A stretch of DNA of 64,000 nucleotides from Photobacterium proteolyticum (GTDB taxonomy: Bacteria > Pseudomonadota > Gammaproteobacteria > Enterobacterales > Vibrionaceae): NCBI RefSeq assembly GCF_001939735.1, contig NZ_MJIL01000095.1, positions 79,635 through 143,634 on the forward strand. Reading direction: 5' to 3'. The notes beneath the pieces are model-generated. The model saw only the letters and a program-made list of their open reading frames with translations. It searched no databases and had not been told where the DNA came from. Below are positions 1 through 7,520 of this stretch, in pieces (position 1 is the stretch's first letter; each line of letters starts with the position of its first letter). A program made the translations under genes and the position numbers.

Positions 1-1
1 T

Positions 2-556
2 AATACGCTCACCTACCACGTACATTTATATTCTCAAGGACAGCCTAAAACAACCAGGGATAGATTCACGGCTGACTTATTAGGTCGGCTTTTAAATCAG
101 CGTTATCGTGATGAGTTACGCAATACCCGAGGCTTAGGTTATGACCCGTCAGCGCAACTAATATGGTCTGATGGTAGTGGTGAGGCTCTGGTGATGTTTG
201 GAGTCAATGCTGCGCCCGATAAGCTTGACGCCGTGCGAGCAAGCACTCGACAAGTACTGGAAAAGGCAAGAGCGGGCTTTACGGCGGAAGAGTTTGCGGT
301 GGCGAAATCACAATTGGCGAAAGCGTTGACGCCGGGACTGACGAATCCGCAGGAACAGGCACGAATGCTCAGCAGTTACGTGCTGTTCGATGCTGATCCA
401 CTCGCTGTTATTTATCCGGATAATGTGTTGTCTACGCTAACCTTGAAAGAAGTCAATGCATTGTCTGAACGCCTGATAGGTGAGGATACTCAGCAGATGG
501 AGTCGATGTTAACGCCTAAGAGGGTTTCTTCGAAGGTCGCTGATCCTGATGCTTGA
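2..556 (+). CDS. M16 family metallopeptidase, C-terminal part (gene starts before the window)
   Basis: The reading frame is open from base 2 to the TGA at 554-556, giving 184 residues with no start inside the window that fits the family. The visible part resembles the C-terminal domain of M16 (insulinase/pitrilysin) zinc peptidases: an N-terminal stretch with RYRDELRNTRGLGYD matches the family pattern in which an arginine followed by a glycine-leucine/alanine-tyrosine step helps bind substrate. The HxxEH zinc site would lie upstream, outside the window. An internal ATG at 191 is not a credible start because homology-like sequence continues upstream of it. A strong hairpin follows at 593-618. 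Family assignment is by motif recognition. Confidence 0.7.
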   Translation, partial: NTLTYHVHLYSQGQPKTTRDRFTADLLGRLLNQRYRDELRNTRGLGYDPSAQLIWSDGSGEALVMFGVNAAPDKLDAVRASTRQVLEKARAGFTAEEFAVAKSQLAKALTPGLTNPQEQARMLSSYVLFDADPLAVIYPDNVLSTLTLKEVNALSERLIGEDTQQMESMLTPKRVSSKVADPDA

Positions 557-592
557 TTAGTGCATTAATTCGGTAATTCGACCACTATATAA

Positions 593-618
593 AAAGGCCA
601 TCTTAACCGATGGCCTTT
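593..618. terminator. bidirectional intrinsic terminator
   Basis: A perfect 10-bp stem (593-602 with 609-618) closes a 6-nt loop. It sits between the convergent M16 peptidase and PTS genes, with A-rich sequence on the left and T-rich on the right, so it can serve both strands. Confidence 0.8.
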
Positions 619-668
619 GCTCTTAGGGGGAGGGTGTTTCTTTTTAAATCTTTCTAACTAATAACAAG

Positions 669-2210
669 TTATAGGCTCAAGTACTCTTCTAGTTCGTTTT
701 TGACAATAGTGACATGCGGGCCGTAAATCACTTGTACGCCATTTCCTTTCACAACAACCGCGATGGCTCCCGTTGTTTTTAGACCGTTCTCATCAACCTT
801 TGTGGCGTCGTCCAATGTCAGTCGTAATCGTGTTGCGCAGCAATCAACATCTTTGATGTTAGTGGCCGTGCCCAAGTGTTTAACAATCTCAATGGCTCGT
901 TCTGTGCCGGTAATATTGGCCACCTCAGCTTGTGATTCATCTTCTCGACCCAAGGTTTTCAGGTTGAACTTGGTGATCACAAAACGGAAAGAGAAGTAGT
1001 AAAGGAAGAACCATGCACAACCAATAACGGGTACTGCCATCCAGTTTGTTTTGGCCTGACCTTGTAATACACCGAACAGAATGAAGTCGATGAAGCCGCC
1101 TGAGAAAGTTTGACCGATAGTGATTTCAAACATGTGAGCGAACATGAAGGCGAAACCATCAAATACCGCATGGATTAAGTACAGCACTGGGGCAACGAAC
1201 AAGAAGGAAAACTCCAGAGGCTCCGTGATGCCAGTAAGAAATGATGTCAAAGCTGCTGATAGCATCAGGCCGCTGACTCTTGCCTTATGTTCCGGCTTGG
1301 CACAGTGGTAGATAGCAAGTGCCGCGCCCATCAGTCCGAACATCATGGTGATAAAGCGTCCTGACATGAAGCGAGATGTGCCGATGAAGTATTGCTGAAC
1401 TGATGGGTCAGCTAGCTGGGCAAAGAAAATGCGTTGCGTACCTTCGACCATCACACCGTTCACGACTTCCGTACCGCCCAGGGCTGTTGTCCAGAATGGA
1501 AGATAGAAGATATGGTGAAGACCAAACAAGCCCAGCATCCGAAGAATAAAGCCGTATAGTAGGGTGCCTATATAACCGGTTGTTTCAATTAATCCACCCA
1601 TGCCAAAAATGCCAGCCTGAATCTTTGGCCATACCAGGTACATAACGGCACCTAAGATAATCGCAGAGAAGGCAGATACGATAGGCACAAAACGCGAGCC
1701 GCCGAAGAAGCCGAGGAATTTAGGTAGCTCGATACTGTTATATTTCGAGTGTAGAAAGCTGGCCATAATACCTACAATTACACCACCAAACACACCGGTA
1801 TCCAGTGTTTGAATACCGAGAATCATGCCTTGGCCAACGGCACCCAAATTACCGGTTGCCAGGCTCCCTTGTAGCGATAGCATAGAACCAATTGTTGCGT
1901 TCATCACCAAGTAAGCTAGCAAAGCGGCAAGTCCGGCTGTTCCTTTATCGCTTCGCGCCAAACCAACGGCGACACCCACTGCAAAGAGTACGGGTAGATT
2001 ACCGAATACAATAGCACCTGCAGCAGTCATGATGGTGAATATTGCCTGCAATGCAGCAACATCTAAAAATGGGTACGCGACTAAGGTGTTTGGGTTTGAA
2101 AGTGCCCCGCCTATACCAAGTAGTAAGCCGGCAGCCGGAAGCACAGCGATCGGAAGCATAAAAGACTTTCCGAACTTTTGCGCAGCAGCAAAGAATGTAG
2201 AACCTGTCAT
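669..2210 (-). CDS. PTS transporter EIICB, glucose/maltose (Glc) family
   Basis: This inner-membrane sugar phosphotransferase permease has 513 residues. Residues about 10-410 form the EIIC membrane channel, with the family motif ITEPLEF and a YHCAKPE segment seen in both PtsG and MalX. Residues about 430-513 form the cytoplasmic EIIB domain; the phosphorylated cysteine should be Cys458 in DCCATRLRL. There is no fused EIIA domain, so phosphate would come from a separate EIIA-Glc. It looks closest to glucose and maltose/glucose permeases rather than NagE, but the exact sugar cannot be decided. The ATG at 2208-2210 is preceded by a GGAG held in a potential leader hairpin (2211-2260). No adjacent metabolic gene helps to identify the substrate. 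Confidence 0.88.
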   Translation of the reverse strand: MTGSTFFAAAQKFGKSFMLPIAVLPAAGLLLGIGGALSNPNTLVAYPFLDVAALQAIFTIMTAAGAIVFGNLPVLFAVGVAVGLARSDKGTAGLAALLAYLVMNATIGSMLSLQGSLATGNLGAVGQGMILGIQTLDTGVFGGVIVGIMASFLHSKYNSIELPKFLGFFGGSRFVPIVSAFSAIILGAVMYLVWPKIQAGIFGMGGLIETTGYIGTLLYGFILRMLGLFGLHHIFYLPFWTTALGGTEVVNGVMVEGTQRIFFAQLADPSVQQYFIGTSRFMSGRFITMMFGLMGAALAIYHCAKPEHKARVSGLMLSAALTSFLTGITEPLEFSFLFVAPVLYLIHAVFDGFAFMFAHMFEITIGQTFSGGFIDFILFGVLQGQAKTNWMAVPVIGCAWFFLYYFSFRFVITKFNLKTLGREDESQAEVANITGTERAIEIVKHLGTATNIKDVDCCATRLRLTLDDATKVDENGLKTTGAIAVVVKGNGVQVIYGPHVTIVKNELEEYLSL

Positions 2211-2260
2211 GAGAGTGTAACTCCATACGTTTTTTCGTTATGGAGTATAATTTCACTCTC
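2211..2260 (-). promoter_or_regulatory. structured leader of the PTS gene that could mask its ribosome binding site
   Basis: Two nested inverted repeats lie directly before the PTS start codon: ACTCCATA/TATGGAGT (2220-2227 with 2239-2246) and GAGAGTG/CACTCTC (2211-2217 with 2254-2260). On the transcript the GGAG that would serve as Shine-Dalgarno sequence falls within the inner stem. The arrangement GGAG followed by CACTCTC before ATG recalls the E. coli ptsG leader targeted by SgrS. That comparison is from memory and is only suggestive. Confidence 0.4.
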
Positions 2261-2292
2261 GGTTGTGATGATCCATCATGAATGAATCAATT

Positions 2293-2308
2293 TATGATAT
2301 GGTTCACG
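2293..2308. promoter_or_regulatory. possible CRP site upstream of the PTS gene
   Basis: TATGA, six bases, TCACG resembles the TGTGA-N6-TCACA CRP consensus, with one mismatch per half-site. It lies about 85 bp upstream of the PTS start, a sensible place for catabolite control of a sugar permease. Weak match. Confidence 0.3.
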
Positions 2309-2347
2309 AAAATATGTGCTTGAAGAAGGGGTGTTACATTCTAGGTT

Positions 2348-2364
2348 GTGGAGTTAAACTCCAC
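2348..2364. repeat. perfect palindrome GTGGAGTT-A-AACTCCAC
   Basis: Eight-base arms separated by one base lie between the DUF3859 gene and the PTS promoter region, and are followed by TTTTT on the plus strand. The GGAGT/ACTCC half also occurs in the PTS leader, so this could be an operator rather than a terminator, since no plus-strand gene ends here. Confidence 0.4.
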
Positions 2365-2395
2365 TTTTTATGCATGCAGTGGTATTGAACGTCGT

Positions 2396-2818
2396 TTAAA
2401 ATCCACGTCGTTTCCAGAACTCGGCTTCGTCACGCGCATAGACGTTAAAAGTCTTTTCTGCGACAACTTTGCCGCGTATTTCAATAGTCATGCGCCAGTT
2501 GCCAATCTTGTTTGTGATGGGCTCCCAAATGGTGTCGCCAAGGTAGAAGTCCCAGTCATTGGTGCGTACATGCAGTTCGCCGTCAAACGGATCCATGACA
2601 TCACCGGAATCATCGGTAATATTTGGGTGATAGATGCAGTAGCGGATCTTCTCGCCGCGGGCTTTTTTGATATTGACGGTAAAACCAAACTCGATATCAA
2701 TTTCCGCCGGCACATCTGTGGTGAAGGTTTTGATTTTAGGAAGGTGTTTTGATTCGGCATCCCAGGTCGTGTGAATTCCGTAAGTTTCAATGGTGACAAC
2801 AGCTTTTGCTTTAGCCAT
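2396..2818 (-). CDS. DUF3859-like conserved protein
   Basis: The chosen ATG (2816-2818) gives 140 residues beginning MAKAKAVVTIETYGI. A start 36 bases further upstream (2854) is possible, but neither start has a clear Shine-Dalgarno sequence. The protein is soluble with no signal peptide or membrane segment, is beta-rich with evenly spaced aromatic residues, and ends WKRRGF. I recognise the pattern as the DUF3859 family of Vibrio-type proteins, whose function is unknown. It is read on its own, between the PTS gene and hsp20, both on the same strand; the terminator at 2906-2933 separates it from hsp20. Confidence 0.6.
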   Translation of the reverse strand: MAKAKAVVTIETYGIHTTWDAESKHLPKIKTFTTDVPAEIDIEFGFTVNIKKARGEKIRYCIYHPNITDDSGDVMDPFDGELHVRTNDWDFYLGDTIWEPITNKIGNWRMTIEIRGKVVAEKTFNVYARDEAEFWKRRGF

Positions 2819-2905
2819 GGCTATGATTTCATTAGGTTCATTATCTGTATGCATTCATGATACCGTAGCCCGCAGCATATTATCTACACCTTATAAGGCT
2901 TGGGC

Positions 2906-2933
2906 AAAAAGAAGGCCGATTAACTAATCGGCC
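2906..2933 (-). terminator. intrinsic terminator after hsp20
   Basis: An 8-bp GC-rich stem (2914-2921 with 2926-2933) has a 4-nt loop and is followed on the minus strand by TTCTTTTT. Confidence 0.85.
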
Positions 2934-2965
2934 AAAGTAACAGTGTAACTTGTTTAGGGTGAGGA

Positions 2966-3388
2966 TTATTTAACTTCTATTCTTGCGCTGGTTGGATGAG
3001 TAGGTTCAATTTTTGGCACTTCAACTTTGAGCACGCCATCTTTGAATGAAGCACTAACGGTTTCATGTTGGAGATTGTGACCAAGGTAGAAGCTTCGCAT
3101 CAGTTTGCCTTCATACCTTTCTTTGCGAATTACCTTATCACCTTCTTTCTGTTCTTCATCTTTTGATGTTGTCGCTTCGATGGTGAGGTTGCCGCTGTTG
3201 ATTTGAACGGAGATATCTTCTTTGCGCACGCCGGGTAAATCGGCTGTGATTTCGAAGCAGTCTTCTTTTTCAACGATATCAATTCGTGGTGAAAATGACT
3301 CCGCATCAAACTTATGCCTTAGTGTAGGAAAGGCATGATCAAACATTTGATTGAAATCGAGCCATGAATCTCTTGGTATCAAGCTCAT
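2966..3388 (-). CDS. small heat-shock protein, Hsp20/alpha-crystallin family
   Basis: This holdase chaperone binds unfolding proteins in the cytoplasm. The start ATG at 3386-3388 has an AGGGG Shine-Dalgarno sequence eight bases upstream and gives 140 residues (MSLIPRDSW). The frame stays open 41 codons further upstream, but that stretch does not look like Hsp20 and is probably leader. The alpha-crystallin domain spans about residues 37-130, with the family signatures ADLPGV and DGVLKVEVPK. The short C-terminal tail has a weak PTSARIEV instead of a clear I-x-I/V anchor. It is a single gene with its own terminator. No sigma-32 promoter could be picked out with confidence. Confidence 0.93.
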   Translation of the reverse strand: MSLIPRDSWLDFNQMFDHAFPTLRHKFDAESFSPRIDIVEKEDCFEITADLPGVRKEDISVQINSGNLTIEATTSKDEEQKEGDKVIRKERYEGKLMRSFYLGHNLQHETVSASFKDGVLKVEVPKIEPTHPTSARIEVK

Positions 3389-3598
3389 AATTGACCCCTG
3401 TAAGTCATATTGAGATGCAGTATTAGTGTAGTCAACTCTGCTGTTTTCACCTGTTAAAGTCGATATTGAGTTGATATAAGTCAAAGCTTGCTTATATGAA
3501 ATATTGCTCAACGCGATTAATGCTTGTTTTTCTACTAAAGCATTTGATGTGCACTAAAGTTATTGAGTAATTGGTGCATACGCAGGTGGAGAAGAACA

Positions 3599-4663
3599 AT
3601 GAGCACACATCTCGGTGGTACAGCAAAGCCTTTAGTCGTCGCTATCGGTCTGTTGACAACACTTTCATCTTACGCAGCTAATACCTTGATTAGCTATAAA
3701 ATTGATCAGCCGATCGAATTGGATGGGGTAGCAGAAAGCACATGGCAAAAAGCCGCGCCTTTGACACTGGTCTTGGATAACCTCCCTTATGAACCGGCTG
3801 ATTACAAGGGTATGCGTGAAACGAATTACTCAATTCAGTCACTTTACGATGATGATTTTGTCTATTTTTTTGTGCAGTGGGATGACCCGACAAAAAGTCT
3901 TGCCCGCTATCCATGGGAAAAGCAACAGGATAATACGTGGAAGCGGCTAATGAACCCAGATAAGACGGGACATGAGAATACTTACTACGAGGACAAGGCG
4001 AGTATTTATTGGAATATCAATACTAGAGGCTTTGATAAGAAAGGGTGTGATATTGCCTGTCATATGGCTGATGCTGGTGGTGTAGTAGCGGATGTCCAAC
4101 AGAAATCAGCGGGTAGGAAGTTTACGCCAAGACAGGGAGAAACAATAGATATGTGGCATTGGAAGGCCGTTCGTACTGGTTTGACTGGTCAGTTTGATGA
4201 TCAGTATGTTGACTCGACCATCGATCCTGTTGTGAACAAAAACTGGGGACGAAAAAGTGATCATAAAACAGGTGGTGGTTATAAGGATAATATTACTGAT
4301 GATCAGTTAGCACCGGCGATGGGAACACGGATGTGGAATGAAACCGACAGCTATGCGGTCGTCCCTGAAGATCAGGTGTTATTTTTCGATACCTTTAAGC
4401 CGGGCCACCGTTTGGCTTCTATCATAGTGAATCCGTTTACGGGCTCCCGTGGTGACATTAGTGCGAGAGGTGTGTGGAAAGACGGTAGGTGGATGCTGGA
4501 GTTTAAGCGCAAGCGGGTAACTAAGGGTGAGATGGCCAACCAGCAAGATGTTCAGTTTTCTGATCTATCGAAAACCTATTACTTTGGTGTGTCTGTTTTT
4601 GACAATTCACAGATCAACCATTTGTTCAGTCATCGTGTACTGAAGATGAATTTCGAGCAGTAG
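3599..4663 (+). CDS. ethylbenzene dehydrogenase-related haem-binding protein, exported
   Basis: The ATG at 3599 with GGTGGAG ahead of it is chosen over an ATG 12 codons upstream, because it opens directly into a signal peptide (about residues 1-27, ending SSYAA). The mature protein of about 327 residues resembles the EB_dh domain, a beta-sandwich that binds haem in the gamma subunits of periplasmic molybdenum enzymes such as ethylbenzene and DMS dehydrogenases. It carries a CDIACH motif (Cys150, Cys154, His155), a variant CxxxCH that could attach a c-type haem. Partner molybdoenzyme subunits are absent nearby, so the electron donor and acceptor are unknown. An orphan periplasmic electron carrier is the best reading. 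Confidence 0.72.
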   Translation: MSTHLGGTAKPLVVAIGLLTTLSSYAANTLISYKIDQPIELDGVAESTWQKAAPLTLVLDNLPYEPADYKGMRETNYSIQSLYDDDFVYFFVQWDDPTKSLARYPWEKQQDNTWKRLMNPDKTGHENTYYEDKASIYWNINTRGFDKKGCDIACHMADAGGVVADVQQKSAGRKFTPRQGETIDMWHWKAVRTGLTGQFDDQYVDSTIDPVVNKNWGRKSDHKTGGGYKDNITDDQLAPAMGTRMWNETDSYAVVPEDQVLFFDTFKPGHRLASIIVNPFTGSRGDISARGVWKDGRWMLEFKRKRVTKGEMANQQDVQFSDLSKTYYFGVSVFDNSQINHLFSHRVLKMNFEQ

Positions 4664-4938
4664 GTTTTATTTGTGTGTCAGCTCTAGCGCAACTTTGTGG
4701 CTAGAGCTGTTATCGTAATAGTTCAGGTAACTATGTTTTAATAAATTGACAGCTTGTATTTTTGGATTCGAAGCTAAGTGAAATTATTCATTACTCTCTG
4801 CATCAGGATAGTTAATCGATTGCGATAACAGTTGTTTTAGATGGTTATAGAGTAATTAATCTAGTAATGTAGAATATTCTATTGGGGCATGCGCATTCAT
4901 GAGTGATATTTTAATTCAAAAGAAGAAAACTGATAAAT

Positions 4939-5432
4939 ATGACATTTTATGAAGAGTATTTCATTAGTACATTTGGTGCGATATATACAGTCGTTGCTGG
5001 GTTCTTCACACTTTACATTTATATACGTGGTTGTCGTAAAATTTACGGTGCTTATAGTGAAGAGTATACGGTAACTGGAAGGGTTAACTGGTCAGAATAT
5101 GGCAGGTTTGCAGAGGATGGGAACTTAAAAAAGAAGCTCTCATTACATTCACATATATTGTGGATGGCAAATCATATAGTGGTAAATACTATGTTCCAAG
5201 AAAAATAAGGAGATATGGAGACGGCGGAAAAAGTTTAGTTGAAAAGTACCCGAAAGGATCACCGATTAAGATTTACTATTCTATTAAAAATCCAGCAGAA
5301 CATGAAGCTGAAAAATTAACTGACTTTATCGATAAAGCCATGTATGAGTTTTTCTTTGATGCTTCTCCGATTTTTATCTTTCTAAGTCTTATTGGTATGT
5401 TTTTTTATTATCTTGCTACCTTTAGCTATTAG
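4939..5432 (+). pseudogene. DUF3592-like membrane protein read in two frames (frameshift mutation or programmed -1 shift)
   Basis: Two overlapping frames together spell one protein. The first (4939-5208) gives a membrane segment at about residues 9-30 and then YTVTGRVNWSEYGRF. The second is one base back and continues LITFTYIVDGKSYSGKYYVP, KYPKGSPIKIYYS and a C-terminal membrane segment, ending at 5432. This matches the layout of DUF3592 proteins (membrane segment, small beta domain, membrane segment). The joint falls at A-AAA-AAG (5127-5133), read TTA AAA AAG in the first frame, which is the same slippery heptamer as in dnaX. With a -1 shift the product is about 164 residues; without it, an 89-residue truncated form. 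The region is AT-rich and looks acquired. Confidence 0.6.
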
Positions 5433-5518
5433 GGAGGATAAATTAAATGATTGTGTAAGTTAATGATTAATAGAGAAATAACGAAAAATCTATAATCGTT
5501 CGCTTTGAGATGTTTTCG

Positions 5519-5569
5519 AATACTGCAACTAAAGTTTCGGTGAAGTGCCAGAGCTTCAGTTGCAGTATT
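5519..5569. repeat. 12-bp perfect inverted repeat with 27-bp spacer
   Basis: AATACTGCAACT at 5519-5530 is exactly mirrored by AGTTGCAGTATT at 5558-5569. It lies downstream of the AT-rich DUF3592-like gene and of the oppositely transcribed YHS gene. No T-run follows on either strand, so it is not a typical terminator; it may be the remnant of a small mobile repeat. Confidence 0.6.
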
Positions 5570-5618
5570 GCAGCTACATTAGACCTTTACATACGAGCAG
5601 TTAAAAGAACTTTGATTG

Positions 5619-6092
5619 TTACAGTTTATCCGCTTCGACAGTTTTAATAGTGCTCCAGTTTGTATCAGCAGTGTTTATATAGCCTGGAACATCTTCCAAC
5701 CAACGCTTCTGCACGCTTTTATCTAAGTTCAGATATAGCTTGTTATCGACCACTTTCCATGCATTCGGATCGGTTTCGAATTTTTTACCCATCGCAACAC
5801 CAAATGCACAGTAACCGCCGTATTGCGGTGCGTATTTCTCGGGATCTGCCTTGAAGGCATCCCGATTGCCTGCGCTACTAAACTGGTAGATGGCATTTTT
5901 ATAGGTTGCGGTGAAAGCTTGGTTGCCTTTGAGTGCCTTGCTTTCGGTAAAGTAGGCAACTGGGTCATATCCTTTGATTGCGACATCGTTACCATCGGCG
6001 CTAACGTCGATGTTTGCGCTGAATGCTGCCGTGGAAATACTCAATACAGCCGAGACGGCGACGAGGCGCAAGAATTTGATGAACATGTTCAT
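5619..6092 (-). CDS. exported YHS-domain protein
   Basis: The ATG at 6090-6092 is preceded by a well-placed CGGAG and gives 157 residues. Residues about 1-24 form a signal peptide ending AAFSA. The mature part holds a YHS domain (NDVAIKGYDPVAYF near the start; YGGYCAFGVAMGKKF in the middle), a small metal-binding-type fold seen in copper-related and redox proteins. The longer frame from 6146 lacks a Shine-Dalgarno sequence. It is divergent from an AraC regulator whose start is 114 bp away, so the two may share control. The metal and partner are unknown. Confidence 0.85.
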   Translation of the reverse strand: MNMFIKFLRLVAVSAVLSISTAAFSANIDVSADGNDVAIKGYDPVAYFTESKALKGNQAFTATYKNAIYQFSSAGNRDAFKADPEKYAPQYGGYCAFGVAMGKKFETDPNAWKVVDNKLYLNLDKSVQKRWLEDVPGYINTADTNWSTIKTVEADKL

Positions 6093-6205
6093 GGTGAATC
6101 TCCGTTTTCTAATTACCGGTTGGCAATAACTATAATCTATATCCAAGTTCCGAACTTTTGAGATACTATGATTCGGTTTTTTATACCAATCGTACGGAGA
6201 TGGTT

Positions 6206-7042
6206 ATGGATCCGTTGTCGGAGGTGCTGAACAGATTTTCAGTATCAGCTGGTGTGTTTTATTCGGGACAGTTATGCGGGGTCTCGCCGTTTGAGCAAGC
6301 CCAAGATGCCGTCGGTCATTTACACCTGCTTAAGGCAGGCAAACTCACTGTCGTTAAAAACGGCAGTGAGAAAATTCAGTTAACAGAGCCTAGCTTGCTA
6401 CTGTTCCCACAACCCATCCCTCATCGTTTGTTCGCTGATCAAGACGACCGAGCTGAAGTGGTTTGCGCAGAAATCAGCTACGGGGCAGGGAAGTATAACC
6501 CTATCGCTAATGCATTACCGGAAATGGTATTGATGCCGCTGGCTCGTTGTCCGGGTTTAACCGGGGTAGTGAGTAGCTTGTTTGAAGAGGTAAACAGCTG
6601 CAAGAACGGGCGAACATTGGTGATGGACAGGTTAACCGAAGTATTGGTCGTGATGCTAATGCGCGAGCTGGTCTCACAAGGGGTAGTTAAACAAGGGATG
6701 CTGGCCGGAATGAGCCACCCTAAACTTGCGCCGGTGCTGTTGGCTATTCACCAAAACCCCGGTTCATCAGAATCTATTTCGGAACTGGCCCATTTGGCGG
6801 CTATGTCTCGTACTACATTTATAGATACCTTTCGCAAAGTGTTGGGCGTGCCACCAGGAGATTACATTCTGGGTTGGAAAATCAGCATAGCGCAAAGCTT
6901 GCTGAAACGAGGGATGGCAATCAGTCGTGTAGCCGAGGAGGTTGGTTACAGCAACACTTCCGGCTTTGCCCGGGCATTCAGGAAGAAAACGGGGCAATCA
7001 CCGAAAGCATGGGTGGAGTCATTCTCGGAAGAGGCGATGTGA
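6206..7042 (+). CDS. AraC family regulator with N-terminal cupin domain
   Basis: The start ATG at 6206 has CGGAG six bases upstream and gives 278 residues (MDPLSEVLNRFS). The N-terminal two-thirds resemble the cupin_6 sensor domain common in AraC regulators near oxidoreductase genes. The C-terminal 100 residues hold two helix-turn-helix motifs: SISELAHLAAMSRTTFIDTF, then ISRVAEEVGYSNTSGFARAFRK. It is transcribed away from the YHS gene, its likeliest nearby target. A 14-bp imperfect hairpin lies after it at 7080-7138. Confidence 0.85.
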   Translation: MDPLSEVLNRFSVSAGVFYSGQLCGVSPFEQAQDAVGHLHLLKAGKLTVVKNGSEKIQLTEPSLLLFPQPIPHRLFADQDDRAEVVCAEISYGAGKYNPIANALPEMVLMPLARCPGLTGVVSSLFEEVNSCKNGRTLVMDRLTEVLVVMLMRELVSQGVVKQGMLAGMSHPKLAPVLLAIHQNPGSSESISELAHLAAMSRTTFIDTFRKVLGVPPGDYILGWKISIAQSLLKRGMAISRVAEEVGYSNTSGFARAFRKKTGQSPKAWVESFSEEAM

Positions 7043-7079
7043 TGAAAGTGTTCGAATTTAATGGTGAAGATTTTGTCTG

Positions 7080-7138
7080 CATGGGAGTCGAGTAGGTTCT
7101 GTTGAGCGCACTCTTTTTTGGCCGACTCGACTCTCATG
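7080..7138. repeat. 14-bp inverted repeat, large loop
   Basis: Arms 7080-7093 and 7125-7138 pair over 14 bases with one G-T wobble, enclosing 31 bases that include TTTTTT. Because the T-run is in the loop rather than after the stem, it is an unusual terminator at best. Confidence 0.5.
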
Positions 7139-7188
7139 GCTTAGACTTTTATACCTAGGCTTACCTGTCGATACGTGACGGCGTCACC

Positions 7189-7344
7189 TTACTGATCGGT
7201 TTCATCCTCTGAAGAGGAACCTCGGGCAATATTCTCCTGCTTGTTACTGTCGCGTAATTCTTGTTCATCTGTTTGTTTCTCTACCAGATTGTCATCAGCT
7301 GTATCTTGTCTGGGAGAAAAGATGTTTTTTAGCCAATCGAGCAT
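7189..7344 (-). CDS. putative small acidic protein, 51 aa
   Basis: An intact frame from ATG (7342-7344) to TAA (7189-7191) encodes 51 residues. It starts MLDWLKNIFSPRQ, a short amphipathic helix, and continues as a low-complexity acidic, glutamine-rich tail ending EDETDQ. A purine-rich AAGG lies about ten bases before the ATG. The layout (amphipathic start, charged disordered tail) parallels the 53-residue CCGSCS protein at 27247-27408 but lacks its cysteines. Without homologues it stays a candidate gene. Confidence 0.4.
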   Translation of the reverse strand: MLDWLKNIFSPRQDTADDNLVEKQTDEQELRDSNKQENIARGSSSEDETDQ

Positions 7345-7520
7345 AGTCCAACCTTAGTGTTGTTTGTGCAGTGTTTAACACTCTATAAGCTTAGTCGTTT
7401 CCCATTTTCTTACCTTGTAATGTGCAACTTTAAAGGCGTGGAGTTGATTTTGGGCTGCGGTGTTTTAAGATGCGATGACTATGATGTCGTTTGGCAATAC
7501 AAGATAAAGAGCTGAGTGAA

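Noticed and set aside
3389..3511. N-terminal extension of Hsp20 (41 codons)
   Set aside because: Does not resemble Hsp20, and the downstream ATG has a much better Shine-Dalgarno sequence.
7042..7095. 17-codon frame starting MKVFEF overlapping the AraC stop codon
   Set aside because: Too short, no domain, and only an incidental ATGTGATG overlap; not distinguishable from chance.
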